DNA of 64,000 bases from Euglena gracilis (Eukaryota; Euglenida; Euglenophyceae; Euglenales). The DNA is taken from contig CP154956.1 of the NCBI GenBank assembly GCA_039621445.1, forward strand, positions 70,115,649-70,179,648, written 5' to 3'. The position numbers and the translations under genes were made by a program. The number at the start of each line of letters is the position of its first letter. Position 1 is the stretch's first letter. Shown one piece after another: positions 50,306-63,891 of the stretch. Below the pieces are notes generated by a model. The model did not search any database and was not told where the DNA came from. It saw only the letters and a program-made list of their open reading frames with translations.

Positions 50306-50744
50306 TAAGGCATAAAGTGGAGCCTCCACCGTCAAATGTGGGGTGCTGTGGGGTGAAGTGTGAGGTGCACTGTGGGGTGCAAGTGTGGGGTGAAGGGTTG
50401 AGTGATAGTGGCTGTCAACAATGAGGGGTTTCTTGTCGCACCTTTTTCGGCGTGCCTTTAGTGTTCTGTTTTGCTGGACACATATGAAGTCCTTGGCCAA
50501 TTGCCGCCAATTCATGCAAGGGAAGGATGTTGTTATTTTGGTTCTGGGGATCCGGGGCGGGGAGCTGGACGAGGCCAAAGGCCGAGTAAGTCAAAAAAAC
50601 CACCAACTGTTTGGCCACATGAAGGAAATTTGTGGTTTCAATTGCGCTCAAAAAGGACGTTGTTCCGCGGATAAGTGTGGGTGCACTGTGGGATGAAGTG
50701 TTGGGTACTGTAGGGTACCCTACGATACCGTGGGGGCTCCACTT

Positions 50745-50930
50745 CACGCCATCACTCCCGCCTTCCCCTCCCGTCCTGGCGGGTGAGGCAGGGGCCTCGG
50801 CGGAGGAACTGCGGCCGCCCGGCCATCCCGGAAAGCCGGGGAGCCCTCCCAGCCCTTCAACGGGAGAGGGAGGCAGCCCCCGTCCCGTGCAGTGCCATGG
50901 CAGGGAAGCCCTGCAGAGGAGGGACGGGCC
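50745..50930 (-). CDS. possible Gly/Pro/Ser-rich exon
   Basis: The minus frame contains EGLGGLPGFPGWPGGRSSSA then EAPASPARTGGEGGSDG. G/C-ended codons, low complexity. Weak on its own. Confidence 0.3.
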
Positions 50931-51523
50931 ACTCAACTGTTTCCTGGTCCAGTACGGGGCCTTCTGTGTGAAGGGAGAGCATCACACAGAAGAGGCCAGG
51001 AAGGCTACCCCGCACCAACTCTCACATAACAGCATAATTCAACCCCCCCAGAAGACATTAATTTACCATATCCATGTCTAAAACACCAAACAGCTTCCTG
51101 CACATAAAAAAAAACCCCAAAAAAGCGTGCAAATTGGGACCAGAGACCAAGCTGTTGAAGGGGAAAAAAAACGAGCAGCAATGCTCCCTATCTTGGTCAT
51201 GTGTGTACACCCACCAAGCGCGGGGGGTGTATGCATCTCTCTTCGTAAATCAAACCATCAAACTTTCCTTTTGGCACCATCTGGGGCAAAGAGTGTTTAC
51301 TGTTTGCCTTTGCACATCGTTGCAGCATATCCATCGGCATGGGACGGTTCACGCTTCCTTTCAGCATGTGGCACACCTGCCGAGGAAGGGGAGGGAATCC
51401 GCACACCATCGAGATAATTGCAGCATGAAGGGTTATCCAACCCCGGATGCGTCCCAAAGATCGGGCCCACGTGTGGGGCTGGGAGAGTCAGTCGGGTCTA
51501 TAACGAATCACGCAGCAGGGGGG

Positions 51524-52029
51524 TCAGCCCCGCGCCCGCTCCATCTCCCCCTTGATGAGCTCGTCCAGGTTGTGGTGCAGCTTCTCGATGTCCCGCAGCA
51601 TCTCCTTGCGGCGCATCCGGATGGACGCGATGCCGTGCGAGTCCACGGCGTCCACCTGGGGGGGGGCAGAGAGGGGGGAGTTGGTATGAGGGGGCGAGTC
51701 CTGCCCCCTCATATGCACCCAAAACACCAAAAAAAAACAGAAACAAATTCCTTGTCTTCCACTCTCAATTTTCGAGCCCGTTTGAGCACCGAACTTGGCG
51801 GTCAGCAGGCGGTCCTTGTTGTCCCTCACAGGCAGCCCTGCTTGCATGTTACCGACCCCATCGCCGCCCCACCTGCCCACCCAAAAAAAAAAGAAGCTAG
51901 CGATGGCCCAGTCGGCTGTGGCGCCACTCAGCCCGGAGAGGGGACGGCGGGGCACGCCTTCATCATTTGCTGCAGCAGCAGCTCATCGTACGCCTTGCGG
52001 GCATTTACCACATTGTTCACGTCGGACGC
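51524..52029 (-). CDS. 3' exons of an unidentified helical protein
   Basis: Exon 52029 to about 51955 (after GGCCGAG) reads ASDVNNVVNARKAYDELLLQ then QMMKA. Exon 51837-51790 (after AAGCAG|GG) reads LPVRDNKDRLLTAKF. Exon 51655-51524 (after CCCCCCCAG) reads VDAVDSHGIASIRMRRKEML then RDIEKLHHNLDELIKGEMER and stops at TGA 51524, so this is probably the C-terminus. Charged and helical throughout. The phase between 51790 and 51655 does not match, so an exon may be missing. Family unknown. Confidence 0.55.
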
Positions 52030-52139
52030 CTCGGCCGGGGGCAGCCGGGCGGTGGGCATGGGGGGGGGTCATTCACGGGAGGTAGGGCGGCCGTTGGTAG
52101 GGTGGGGGCCGGCCGCAGTCGGCCGCGGCCCTACCAAAA

Positions 52140-52400
52140 CAGCATCGCACAATAGCGGGATAAATTGGCTCCTACAGAGTACCAGCTACCCCAAAGAGCC
52201 GCCCAACTAGGGTTAATACACATGGGGGGACCCTCGCTCGGCGCCTTTGGCGCCTCGCTCGGGTCCCCCCATGTTTTTAACCAGAGTTGGGCAGCTTTGG
52301 GTTCGCTGAGTACCCTACAGAGGCCAATATAACAACGTTGAGCGGGAAGGGTTCAACTGTTTGCACGAGAATCTTAACCCTAACCCTGCTCCTTAAAATA
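52140..52400. repeat. third copy of the CATGGGGGGACCC foldback repeat
   Basis: CTACAGAGTACCAGCTACCC and AAGAGCCGCCCAACTAGGGT pair with sequence to 52320; GCGCCTTTGGCGCC lies between. It is followed by AACAACGTTGAGCGGGAAGG and TTAACCCTAACCCTGCTCC as in the 27.4-29.2 kb copies. The flanks at 52090-52140 and 52440-52520 carry GGCCGCGGCC-rich inverted sequence. Confidence 0.85.
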
Positions 52401-52409
52401 ACGCCATAA

Positions 52410-53977
52410 TTTTTTTTGTGATCACCTTTTGCAGTTTGGCAGGGGCCGCGGCCTGTTGCGGCTGGCCGCGACCCCTACTGAAATCCTATTTTGATAGGTT
52501 GACGGCCGGCCGCGGCACCCACCTCCCATGAACCTACCTCTCGTGACATCCCACCGGGCACAGGGGGCAGGCAGGGGATGCAACACGGACCTCCAAAAGA
52601 GGAATTACAAAAAAAAGAAAAAGAAAAAACTTGGAAACTGGCAATTTCGATTCGTACATTTTTGAGGTCCGAGGAAACAAAAATGTCAGGAAAAAATGCG
52701 AACCTTGCAATTTTGGGAACATTTTGATTCCAAAATATGAAACACAGAAATTAGACAACAAACTAAATGACAAAAATCAACGCAATTTATGATCTGGAGA
52801 ATGACAAAATAATCAAAACGAAGAAATTAGTTAGAGAAGGAAATCGAGATGAGGAACTTCTAAACCCCCCCACACCCACGATGGTTTCAGTGCCATCGGA
52901 AAATTTGAGTCCAAAATATTGGAAAACCGGGAAGGGGTGGGGGAGACCCACCCACTACCCATGAGGGCTTGCGGGACTCCCCTTCAGCCCTGGAGCGGGG
53001 ACAAATGGGTGTTACAAACCCCCGGACATGTCTGAAGATGACGCAGTCACAAACAAAATTAGCCGGAATGCACCTCGGCCTCCTTCCAGCCCTTAGCTTT
53101 GCTGATTATCTGCAGAGGCAAAAGCACACCATTTGCAGAAACATGTGTTTCCCATTTTCTTACGTGGGTTCACGAGCAGGGGGAGGGGACGCAACAAGGA
53201 CCCTCGAAAAAAGCATCGCAAAAAACACAAGGGAAAAAAAACGCAAATTGCATATAAAATCCTTTAGGAGCTCGCCCAGGATGGACACTTTCAGCTGGAG
53301 AGGACTTCTCCTCTCCAGAAATTTTGGCTGCCAGGGGGAAAAATTATGTACAATTTTTTGAGGTTCCTCTCGTGGGCAAATCGGGACCAAAACGAGGATT
53401 TTTCATTGTCAAAAAATTTTACAGCAAAAATCGGAAATCAAAACAAAAAAAACTCAAAAAATGAAAATTTACCAAAATTAAAAGACACAAAAAAAACCCG
53501 CAAAAAAAACGTGTTTGCATTCACCCCCCTATCATTATCATGAGGCTGCGTGGTGGCTGTACAGAGTCTGGTCACCTAAGGCTGGGCTCTATGAAGCTTC
53601 CCCAAGAATCCAAAAAAATCAAGCCACTACTTCTGGTGTGCCATTCACAAGTTTGACATGCTGCAACTGTGCCATTCCCACTTGTCGATGTGTTCTTCTT
53701 GCTTCTGCAAGGTGCTTGGTGCACCCAACAACAGTTCAAAAAATCCTGAGTGAGGATTTACCCACACATTTGAAATACGCCCATCCTGGCTGCGGGGCCA
53801 TTGACAAAACTCGCAACGGACACATGAGTGCAACACAAATCGGAGACCAGGAGGAGGTAGGATCTGGGCAGCCTCCAATGTCCACCACGTGAACCCAAAA
53901 GCACTTGGCCCACAGCCCTCCATCCATCCTCCTGTCCTATGCGGTGCGGGGCGGGGCCCACAGAGCCCACCGCCCAC
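52410..53977. other. no gene seen
   Basis: AT-rich tracts at 52600-52840 and 53200-53520; a right end of the CAGGGCT family (GCGGGACTCCCCTTCAGCCCTG) at 52972-52993 without a partner. Confidence 0.45.
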
Positions 53978-56900
53978 CGCCGGGGCTGGGCAGCGGGGTC
54001 AGCGCCAGCGCCTCGCAGCGGTCCCGCACCTCCTGCACCGCCATCGCCGCCTTGTCCAGCAGTGCGAAGGACTGCCACACCCAGGCTTTTGTTTACCAAC
54101 CCCCGCCCCCCAGGGAGCCAGGGAGGGGAGGAGTGCCTGGAGTGCCAGAGCGTTCGGCGCCGGGGGGTGTGCTATAGCACCCCCCCCAAAACTGGCTCCC
54201 TCCCGGGGGGTCGAAAGTGCCCATTTGCTAAATGTGTACGTGCAACATATTATTGCATCGATGCAGGGAATGGCACCCGGGGGGGGATAGATAGATAGGG
54301 ATAGATGTCCAGTTGGTGGCCTTGGTTCAGCTTTATGGTGTGGGCCTGTCCAAGACTGCCAATTGAACATGTTTTTATCTCGTTCTCAAGAAGTCCAATG
54401 AGGCGCTGCTGGCCCTGCGTGATGCGGCGCTGGTGGTCGAAGGTGCTGTCCCCCCGATCTGTGCTGCCTTGTGGTGAGTGCAAGTTTTGCCTGTTGATGC
54501 CATTTGCGGTGAGAGACAGCGGGCACGTGATTTGCACAAATTGATTGATAGCTGCTGCTGTAGCTGCAGCTTGGGCGTGTGCGATACGAGCTGCTGTGTG
54601 CACACGTGTGTTACAGGAGACTCCCCGCTGGCCGGGGAGGGGGGGGGCGGAGGGGTGCGACCTTCCTTAAAAAGAAGACTGGCAGCTCCAGCGCCGCTGT
54701 GTCATCCTCCTCCGCCCCCATGCCGTCGGGAGGGGTCAGCGGAGACGACCGCAGGCCTCGGCGCGTCAAATGACCGGCTGGCCAACGAAGAGACCCAACC
54801 CCGGCCACCACAGGGGCAGCGGGCAGGCGCTGCGGATGGAGTGGGCTGCAGCTCCCCACAGCCACCACAACCAGAGGCCCACTGCCCCCCCAGACGGCAC
54901 GTGAAATATTGGCCAGCGTAAGCTGGGGTAACAACTGCCAGGCAGGCCTCCTGCGGGATTCGGGATGGCGGGCTAAAGGCGACAACGTCCGTGGGGGTGT
55001 GGGGGGTAACCGCATCCCCCGCAAAAAAAAAACACCCTTTTGGCTGTGGACTAATCAGGGTGAGAAGGGCAAAAAAATGTGTGCAATCCACCCCCCGGTC
55101 AGTCCTGTCCTCTGAGAGGGACATCATTAGACAACGTTTTTGCATCCTCTGGTGGAAGGAGGGGGGTGCTGTTGTGTATTACTGAATACAAAGACCCCGG
55201 TCTTGGCCTCCCAAACACAAAGTCCAGGTTTGTGTTTGGGGAGGCCACTTTTCCGAGCTGCAAAAAGTGTCCCTGCATATGGGAGTCCTGCGCGTACAGT
55301 GGTTCTCATAGAAACGCACACCAAGTTTTTCACTGGGTTCCCTGAGTTAGAAACACACCCAGTTTCTCATGTGGTTGTTCGACTTCGAAGCGCAAAGCCT
55401 GGCCGACTGCTCCCTGGGGGACATGGACGGGAAGTCCGGAACGGCGTGGAAGTTGGAGGCGGGGGCGGTGGGGGGGGCTTCTTGGGGCAGCCCGGCCTCG
55501 GGCGGGCTGGCCCCCAATTGATGGGCAGGGGCTGCGGGGTGGGCGAAGGCACTGGAAGCAGCCGTCCGGCAGAGGTGGGACAGGTGGGGCGTGTTACTGT
55601 GAAGGAGTCGCAAGAAGCCAGCCCCAATTATGTCCGCGGCGCTAGAAAGATGAAGGGCAAAACAGGAGGTCAGTCCGCCTACGCACCCCGACTGTGCCCC
55701 CCCACTTATGAACCCCCCTCTCGGGCCAACCAACAAAACTTTAACTGATACACCCCACACCACACACACACACACCCGGGGAAAAAAAATGAAAGCTGCC
55801 GGGGATGGTTTTTTCAGCTGCAATCCGCCCAAAACCTGACTTTCTGAGAACTTTTTGAGACTGACCACCATCAAAAATGCCATTTTGGACCGAATTTTCC
55901 GAAAATTGCCATTTTGGGGGTCATTTTGGGAGGTCAGATTTTCAACAGCAATCCTTGCCTTATAACTCCCCCCTCACTTATAAACACCCCCTTCGGCTGA
56001 CCAACCAAACTATAAACTCCGGGGGAGTTATAAGTGGGGTGGGTTACAACCCCAGAGGCCAGATGCTGACATGGGGAGAGCCAAAATCTTGCCTCATAGG
56101 GCATTGGGCATGTTTCAAGACAAATTCTTTCAAAAAAAACAGGAAGAACTCGGGTTCAAAGAACCACAGTAGCCAGCCGGCCTGGAACGGAACGCCTGGC
56201 TGGCCCCCACCATTGGGGCTGTGGGGACGGCCGGGGTGTAGTTCTTGCCAGGGGTGAGGAACTTCTGGTACGTGAACTCCACCGCCGGAAGGGGGTCCGG
56301 CTCCACCTCATGCACCGTCGGTGACAGGGCTGGAAGGCAGGCTTGGTCGGTGTATCCGTCGGAGTGCTGAGAGTTGGGACTGTGGAGCAAATGGTGATAT
56401 TGTGCAGCGATGTGCTCGGAACTTTTGAGCGGAAACCAGGAAACCTGTGTGATTTAGAATTTCACATCATCAAAAATTAACCCACATCCAACGAACAGAG
56501 GGACAAAATATGACATCCAAACAAGCAGTGTTCATTGGACAAAGTCAAAAAAGATGTTCGTTGAACATGGGGGTGCAAATATTAACAACATGAATCCATC
56601 GTTCAGGGGGGTAATTGGAAGAGCCGGTATGGAGCCCAGCCTCTAAAACCCCGATCCCTGGGCAGCGGGGCGGTGGTTTGGGCGTTGGCCATGGCCGCCC
56701 TCTGGCGCCGGACGCTGCCGCCCTCCACCTCCAGCCGTGCCCGCACCAGCTGCAGCTGGCCGCACGTGCCCCTGCGGCCCCGTACGCTGGCAGTGGACCC
56801 CGGCAGCCCCTCGGCAGTGTGCTTTTTTTGTTAGGGGTGTGGCTCACTCCACTGCTGCAAGTGGACTGCATTGCAACGCTAACGCTGGCTGACGAAGCTT

Positions 56901-59894
56901 TTCAGGTTCAGGGCTGTTTGGGCAAACCAAAATTAAGAATTGGCACTAAGAAAAACCCAACCACCTGAGCAGTTCAAGAGCACCCACCTGGGGAGAGATC
57001 CCGTTCATGGGCAGGGCTGTAGGGGAAGCGTGGTGGGGGGTCGGACCCCCCCCACCCACCGGTTGCGGGGTGTTCACGGCAGAAGCTGCTGGGAAGGGGT
57101 CCTGTGGGCACCCTTCATCCGCACATGTAGTCCATACAATCAGTCGCGGAACTCGGCTTCATCCACTTGGACCCACCCCCTCCCCCAAGTCTTGGCCGCC
57201 AGCGGGGGTTCCACCCCAGGAGGGCGTGGGCGGGCACTCGTGAGGAAATGCTGCTGCTTCAGGCGGTGCAGGGCGGCCGTGGCCTCCTCCAGGACCCGGT
57301 CCACCTCCGCAAAGTTGGGCCCCGGCGGCTGGGCTTCCACCGTGGGCGACGCAGGTGGCCGCCCAGCAATGGAGCGAAGCCGCTCATTCTTTGAAGCGCC
57401 GTTCGGGGAGGCTGCCGGGGCGGAGTGCCAGGGGAAAGAATGAGGGCCACGACGCGTGCCGGACGCAAGTCTGCCACACTTCCATTGCCGATGAGACCCA
57501 CACACACTTCCACTTTGCCCCAGGAAACCTTGGACGATATAATGGAGCTTGGGTTGGTTGAGCTGAGCTTGAGTTGGAGCTTGAGGGGTTGTCATTTTTC
57601 ATTCATGTGATGCACTTTAAAAAAACCTGGCTCAGCGCAGCTGGGCTAAGCTGGCTCCTTCTTTATGTTGGTGGGCAATGGAGGTGGGAGCCTGGATGGG
57701 AGCCAAACACGCCACGAATCAAGCCACCCAGGGAACCGGGACCGTTCCAGGTTTCAGGCAAATGGGTGGCCGCCTGCGTCACCCAAGCCAAAGGCAGCCT
57801 CATACGCCTGCAGGCTCTCGATGGGCTGACAGCGGAGGCGATGCGCACTGTGCGGCCCAGTCCCCACGATGGAGCGGACCCCCAGCCGTCCTTTGGCTTG
57901 CCGGTGACAGCACCGGAGGTCACCCCCGCCAGCCACACTGACGGCACAGGGGGAGGCCCAATTTGGTACTCCGGGAAGATACCTGGAACAGTGTCGCCTC
58001 TGGTGTGGCCAATACCGTCGATGAAAGGGCCCCTGGGGCCGAAATTGGAGGTCACCGCACCACCCCGGCCGGGAGGCGGGCAGGATGGGGTACAGCGCGG
58101 CGGGGGTGGGCGGGGTCAGGGGCATCCGGGGCAGCCCGCCGGGGAACGACCACGTCTCCTCGGGAGGGGGGGCCGGGGCCGCGGGGGGCTCGGCGCTGGG
58201 CTGGGGGACAGGGTTGGGGTTGAAGCCGGGGCGCTGCTGTGGAAGCCAAAGGTTGGCCCTCAATCCCGTCATGGATAAAAGGGGCTTTCTTCTTTCGTGG
58301 GGCCCCCGGGGGCACATTTAGAACCCGGCGGCGGGGTTCCTCTTGCCCCCGCCCCGCTTCGCCGTTTTCATCTTCGGAGCCCGTTGGAAAGGGGTTGATT
58401 GGGTTGAGATCATGATTTGCTCCACTGAAATTGGCGAAATTCAGCTTTCAGGCGAACTTTGAGCCTCACTTTGGCCACAACCCCAAAACCATCCCCCACT
58501 TCCGAAGGCTAACTCTCACCTTGTCCCATCCCTGTCCCTGTCACGAACCCCAATACATAGGTCGAGGAAGAACCACAGGCCGCCAAAAGGGAACATACAG
58601 TCCGGACCACAAAGGAAAATAAAGTTGGTAAAGACCCAGCTGGCTTTACTCGTGGCTGTGGAAAACCCTGCTGGCCGACATCCCCCCCCTTTGGGGTCCC
58701 TTTGCTGGAACTGGGCCCAACCAGGGTTCAAAGTAAGGTACACCGTCCAGTTATGGGTTGAGTGTTTGTTGAAATGCATTCACAACAGCGGAGATCCCAT
58801 TAAGGCTTTGGGAAGGCCCCTGCATCTACCACATTCAATGGAGCCTTCGGTCCCCAACCCCCCAAAGCAAAAGCAGAGCGTGCCCCCACCTCCCTGGCAG
58901 CGGCCCGGGCGAATTCGGAGTCCGGGGGGGGGAACGCCGGGGCAGAGCCAAACAGCGACCCAGAGTCCGGGGCCGGGGCTGGGAGCAGGCTGCTGTTGAA
59001 CATGGGGGGGGGGGAGGGGGGGAATTGGCCCAGCCCCCCCCCCCCGTTAGCGGGGGCACTGACTCTTGACCCTTGGATTGGGGCCAGCCAGACAAGTCTC
59101 CTTCCTGACAGCCACCATGTTTGGGCCCTCGGCGCTGAAAGGCCGGCCCTTCCGCGTCGGGGGTGTTCGGCGACGCCCACCCCCCAGTGGTGGCATCGCC
59201 TCACCGCCCCCCCCCCCTCCTCCCCTCCTCCCCGGACAACGACGCCTGGCTGGGAAGCCGCCCAGGGAGCTGCCGGGGCCGCTGGGCCCCCCGAAGGGTG
59301 GCGGGCTGTCCTCGAAGCCGAAGCCGGAGGGCAGGGCGGGGGGGAACGCCGGGGCCGGCTGCCCGGCCGGCAGGGGGGCCGCGGCGAAGCCGAACCGACG
59401 CTGGGAGAGGGCAGCCCCGTGGCGGAGCCAAAACGAATGGGACTCAGTGGACGGGGCGAAGAACAGCCGGAGACTTACTATTCCGGAGGGGCGTTCAGCC
59501 AAAAACAAATCACTTTGAAATGGCGGGGAAATCAATTTGTCTCAAACAGTTTTGTTGATCTCAAATAACACCCCCAAATGCCGCTTCATGCCTGACAATG
59601 TATTTGGAGCAGCAGTCACAGCAGTTTGGCCTGAACTGGGGAAAAAAAAAAAAAAAAACGGAAGCTGGGATATACCTCAAGGCGCTGAAAGTCGTCCAAG
59701 ACTGCCAACAAGCTTCCCACAGGGGCAGAGGAACCCGCCGCCTCCCAATCCGAACGGCTCAGAGCCGGCGGCAGGAACAGGGGCGGGGAACGCCACCGGG
59801 GCGGCGGGGCCGGCGGGGAAGTTGAACAGCGCCGCGGCCAGCGAGGCGCGCGCCGCCGCGGGGGCCGCGGGCGGGGCCCCGGGGGCCGCCGGGG
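53978..59894 (-). CDS. FG/Pro-rich then coiled-coil protein, many exons (nucleoporin-like?)
   Basis: Exons in order: 59894-59721, about 59400-59243, about 59000-58860, 58236-58064, 58032-57983, 57825-57783, about 57400-57170, 56812-56645, 56330-56170, 55560-55390, 54756-54680, about 54445-54374, 54071-53978. The first four are Phe/Gly/Pro/Ala-rich with FG dipeptides: ASLAAALFNFPAGPAAPVAF, EPFGLGGGG, RRFGFAAAPLPAGQPAPAFP, SGFGFEDSPPPFGG, SGSLFGSAPAFPPP. Later exons are helical: NFAEVDRVLEEATAALHRLK, CGQLQLVRARLEVEGGSVRR, TFDHQRRITQGQQRLIGLLE, FALLDKAAMAVQEVRDRCEA. FG repeats followed by coiled coil is the plan of Nup54/Nup58/Nup62 channel nucleoporins, but no signature is decisive; endocytic adaptors are an alternative. 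Only the 58236-58032 junction was phase-checked, so more than one gene could be involved. Confidence 0.52.
57013..57065. mobile_element. left end of CAGGGCT-type hAT element
   Basis: CAGGGCTGTAGGGGAAGCGT and GGTCGGACCCCCCCCACCCA match the start of the element at 46131. No right end or TSD found. Confidence 0.45.
58640..58735. repeat. fragment shared with 45570-45640
   Basis: CCTGCTGGCCGACATCCCCC, TTTGGGGTCCC and GGGCCCAACCAGGGTTCA parallel 45585-45640. Confidence 0.45.
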
Positions 59895-60021
59895 CTCAGG
59901 GCCGCGTCCGGCGTGGGAGGGGAGCGCCACTGGCACCCGTAGCCCCCCAAGGAGTGGCACGGCCCTGAACATCGGAACTCTGATCCCGAACTCCCCAAAC
60001 GCGGCCCCTCCCCCGGGGACC

Positions 60022-60228
60022 TCCGTGCGACAGGGGCGACCCTGGCCGCCTCCATACGCTCCACATAGCCGACTGGGACGTACCCGGAGCGGGTGGGGTC
60101 CCGCTGCAGGCTCACCAGCAGCCAGTCGTCCGCGGGCGGGCCCTTCGCAACCAGCACCTCGCCCTGCTTGACGGACAGCTCCGTGGCCTCCTGCCCCTCG
60201 AAGTCATACACCGCATTGCCAGGCCCCC
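60022..60228 (-). CDS. SH3-domain exon
   Basis: SH3 domains bind Pro-x-x-Pro peptides in signalling and cytoskeletal proteins. The exon opens after GGCGGAAG|GG and reads AVYDFEGQEATELSVKQGEV then LVAKGPPADDWLLVSLQRDP then GYVPVGYVERM. The ALYDF-like start, E-L-S.K.GE, DDWLLV and G-Y-V-P-x-x-Y-V are all in canonical order over about 55 residues. Third positions are G/C-rich. The linker after it is Arg/Ala-rich. It lies 130 bases upstream (in transcription) of the FG/Pro-rich exons; it may be the N-terminal domain of that protein or the C-terminal exon of a separate gene. The rest of the upstream sequence to 60.4 kb shows no exon. Confidence 0.72.
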
Positions 60229-60299
60229 CTTCCGCCCGAACCCGACCGATAGGCATAACATGGAATGTATGTGTATGACCCAAATGATGAATTTGAATT

Positions 60300-60985
60300 G
60301 TGCTAACTGTGGATTTTTGAATCAAAATCTGGACTTGCCAAGACAAAAAATAAAAATTTCCAAACCTCATTTCAAGAATTTGAATTAGTGTGAATCAATG
60401 ATGAGCATTACCTTAATGGCCTCCAAATTGGCACCAGTTTGGTAACTGTTACACACTTGCAGAGGGAGGGGATGATGAAATTTTCAAAAAAAACTTCGGG
60501 AAACTGAAGCACGGAAGACTGAAGTCCTTATAAATCAAAAATTTGGAGGGGCTTCGTTCCCCCAAGTAAACCCACACCAATTTTGCACAGAATACTCCCC
60601 CCCCCCAATGGCAAAACAGGGAGAAAATAGATTCAAATATTCTACACACCGACACACACACACACACACACACCGCAAACCTGAAAAGAAGGGGGTAAAA
60701 GCAAACATACACATATGAAACAGACAAACATAGACACACCCAGAAGAAAACACAGACATGCTTAATTGCAGAGGTAATGGGAAACCTGTCCCTTATACAA
60801 TGCCATGCCTTACAGCAGTATACAGTTCCACGGTTGCATCAGAAAAGAAACCCTGAGGTCTGAAGAGAAAACGCACCTCAAGAAACCAAACAAATTGTCA
60901 AATCATTCAAAAAATAACGCAAACAAATTCAAAATCAAGGTGCTTCTTCACATTCCAAAAAATCACCTTCACACCACGTGGTGTG
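60300..60985. other. AT-rich sequence without gene
   Basis: A short (CA)n at 60655-60675; otherwise no coding bias. Confidence 0.5.
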
Positions 60986-61905
<920 letters not shown>

Positions 61906-63891
61906 TGACGCATCGCGTGCCTGTGTTCATGTTTGATGGGCATGGGTGGGTGAGTGAAAATATGGGCATGCTCGCATATTCACCAAAACCAACAATGCTC
62001 ACCCGTGCACACACAAGAAATGAGTGCATGAAAACATCCAAAAAATACTGAGAATGCGTGTTTCAAGATAATCTCTGTCACCTTTGGAACCTCAGTCATC
62101 AATCTTCGTCCAAACCTCTGTATTGCAAAAAAAGAAACTTGGAATTTTAAGGTAATCTTGTCGGAACAAACAACCCTTGTCTGCTCATGACCTTGGCAGG
62201 AGAGAGAGTGAGAGAGAGAGCATCGACAAGAAATTCAGAAGGAGGCAAAATGCACAATTCTGTCCAGCAAGGCGTCAATGACGAAAGGAGGGGAAACTGC
62301 TTGTGAAAGAAAGGCGAGTGTGTATTCGTGTGTGTGAGTGTGTGTCTCAGGTGTGGTTGCTAGTGGGAGAATGCGGAGGAGGCTGGACTTATCACACTCT
62401 AAGGTGTCTTCTTGTTGTTCAAATCGAGAAGGGAGGCAACATCGAAAGGGGAGGCGGTGAAAATCCTGAAATTTTGGATGTGCAGAAGATTCATTTTCTT
62501 TCTCACCCCCCCCCAAAACAAATTCCCCAGTTCCTGGCATAAATCCTCTTTGCCACAACAAGCCAGGCCATTTCAGGATATTCCGTCTTCCCAAATCTAC
62601 CCCGTTCTGTTGGTGGGAAATCAATTACAAATAGAAAGCAAGAAAGGTCAAAACAAATTCCAGACTCACATTCTGACAAAATCTTTTTGTATGAAATTTG
62701 AGCCCACCCACCCAGGGTGGGAATGCTCCAGCTCAGTGCACATGCCTCGCTCCCTCCCCAGTAGCCCAGCCCATTGGACAAGTCCAAAAGAGGATGACAC
62801 GGAAGGATAATACAACCGTCAGGTGGCGCGATGGACGGGGATCGTGGATGGGGGCACAGAAGGGGTGCAACCTTTGGTCACCCAACAGGGAAACAACTCA
62901 CGTTGGATGCGTTCCGCAGACCTTACTGGGTCTGCTCAGCAGGGGGGGGGATTGATATTGGAGACCTTCGGAAAAATTGTGAAAATTGCGGTTTTCGGAT
63001 TTAGAACACTTGTGAGGGGACTCACAAAAATTTCACAAATTTGGTCATTTTGCAACATAGGTGTAAGTTTTGAGCCGTTATACACACATTTTTTTAACAA
63101 CAAAAAGGTCCAAAAGCATGATTTTGGTAATTCTGGGAACATGCTGATTCTGGAAACATGAATTTTCTTGGGCGAAAAAACCAAACATAGAAAAAATTAA
63201 CACAAACTTTGCTCTTAGGTAAAAATTTGGTCGCATGCAAAATTCTTCCAAGTCGTAATTGTTTCCCAGCAGAAATTGGGGGAAACCCTGATGAAGGCCC
63301 AGAAATTGCCGAATTTGTCAGAATTTGTGCAATTTGGCAAAAAAAAAATTGGCGAATTTGTTTCAAAATAGCAAAAAAAAAAAAGCACCTGGGTTCCCTG
63401 TGAAACGTTCAAGAAATGGCGGGAACTCATTTCGCCTTCCATCTCAGGTTCATGTGGAAAAAATGCGGAAAGGGAAAAAAATCGGGAAAATTGCAGAAAA
63501 CTGCAGAAAACTGCGGAAAATTGCGGATATCATTCCCTCCTGCCCCCCCCCCCCCATGCTCAGTCTAAGTTGTCTGAGACCAAAACGGCACGAGGCCCCT
63601 GAACAAGAGGGTGGTGCTCTTGGCAATGGGAGTGACCACCTGCGGCATTCCAGGTTTGGTCCAATTTGACAGATTTTTTTTTGTGAAATGGCCATTTCCA
63701 GGCTGCCAGCGACACTGGCGCAGGAGATGCACCCCAAAAGCCACCCTCAAACTGTCAAACCCAAACCCAACCCAACGAGGAGGGGTCGAACAGAAAAGGC
63801 CTTCACCGACTGCCTGCAACCCCTCGGTGTGGTATACTTGGTGTGAAAGGAGCCTTCGCCATCCCCAGCACTGAAGACTGCGAGGAGGGGG
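61906..63891. other. AT-rich sequence without recognised gene
   Basis: A (GA)n at 62200-62220; mixed unique sequence; AAATTGCAGAAAACTGCAG repeats at 63490-63525. No exon with the usual bias was found on either strand. Confidence 0.45.

Noticed and set aside
52493-52520. GC-rich palindromes at 52.1 and 52.5 kb as TIRs of one element
   Set aside because: GGCCGCGGCC motifs are present at both sides but outer boundaries and TSD could not be fixed.
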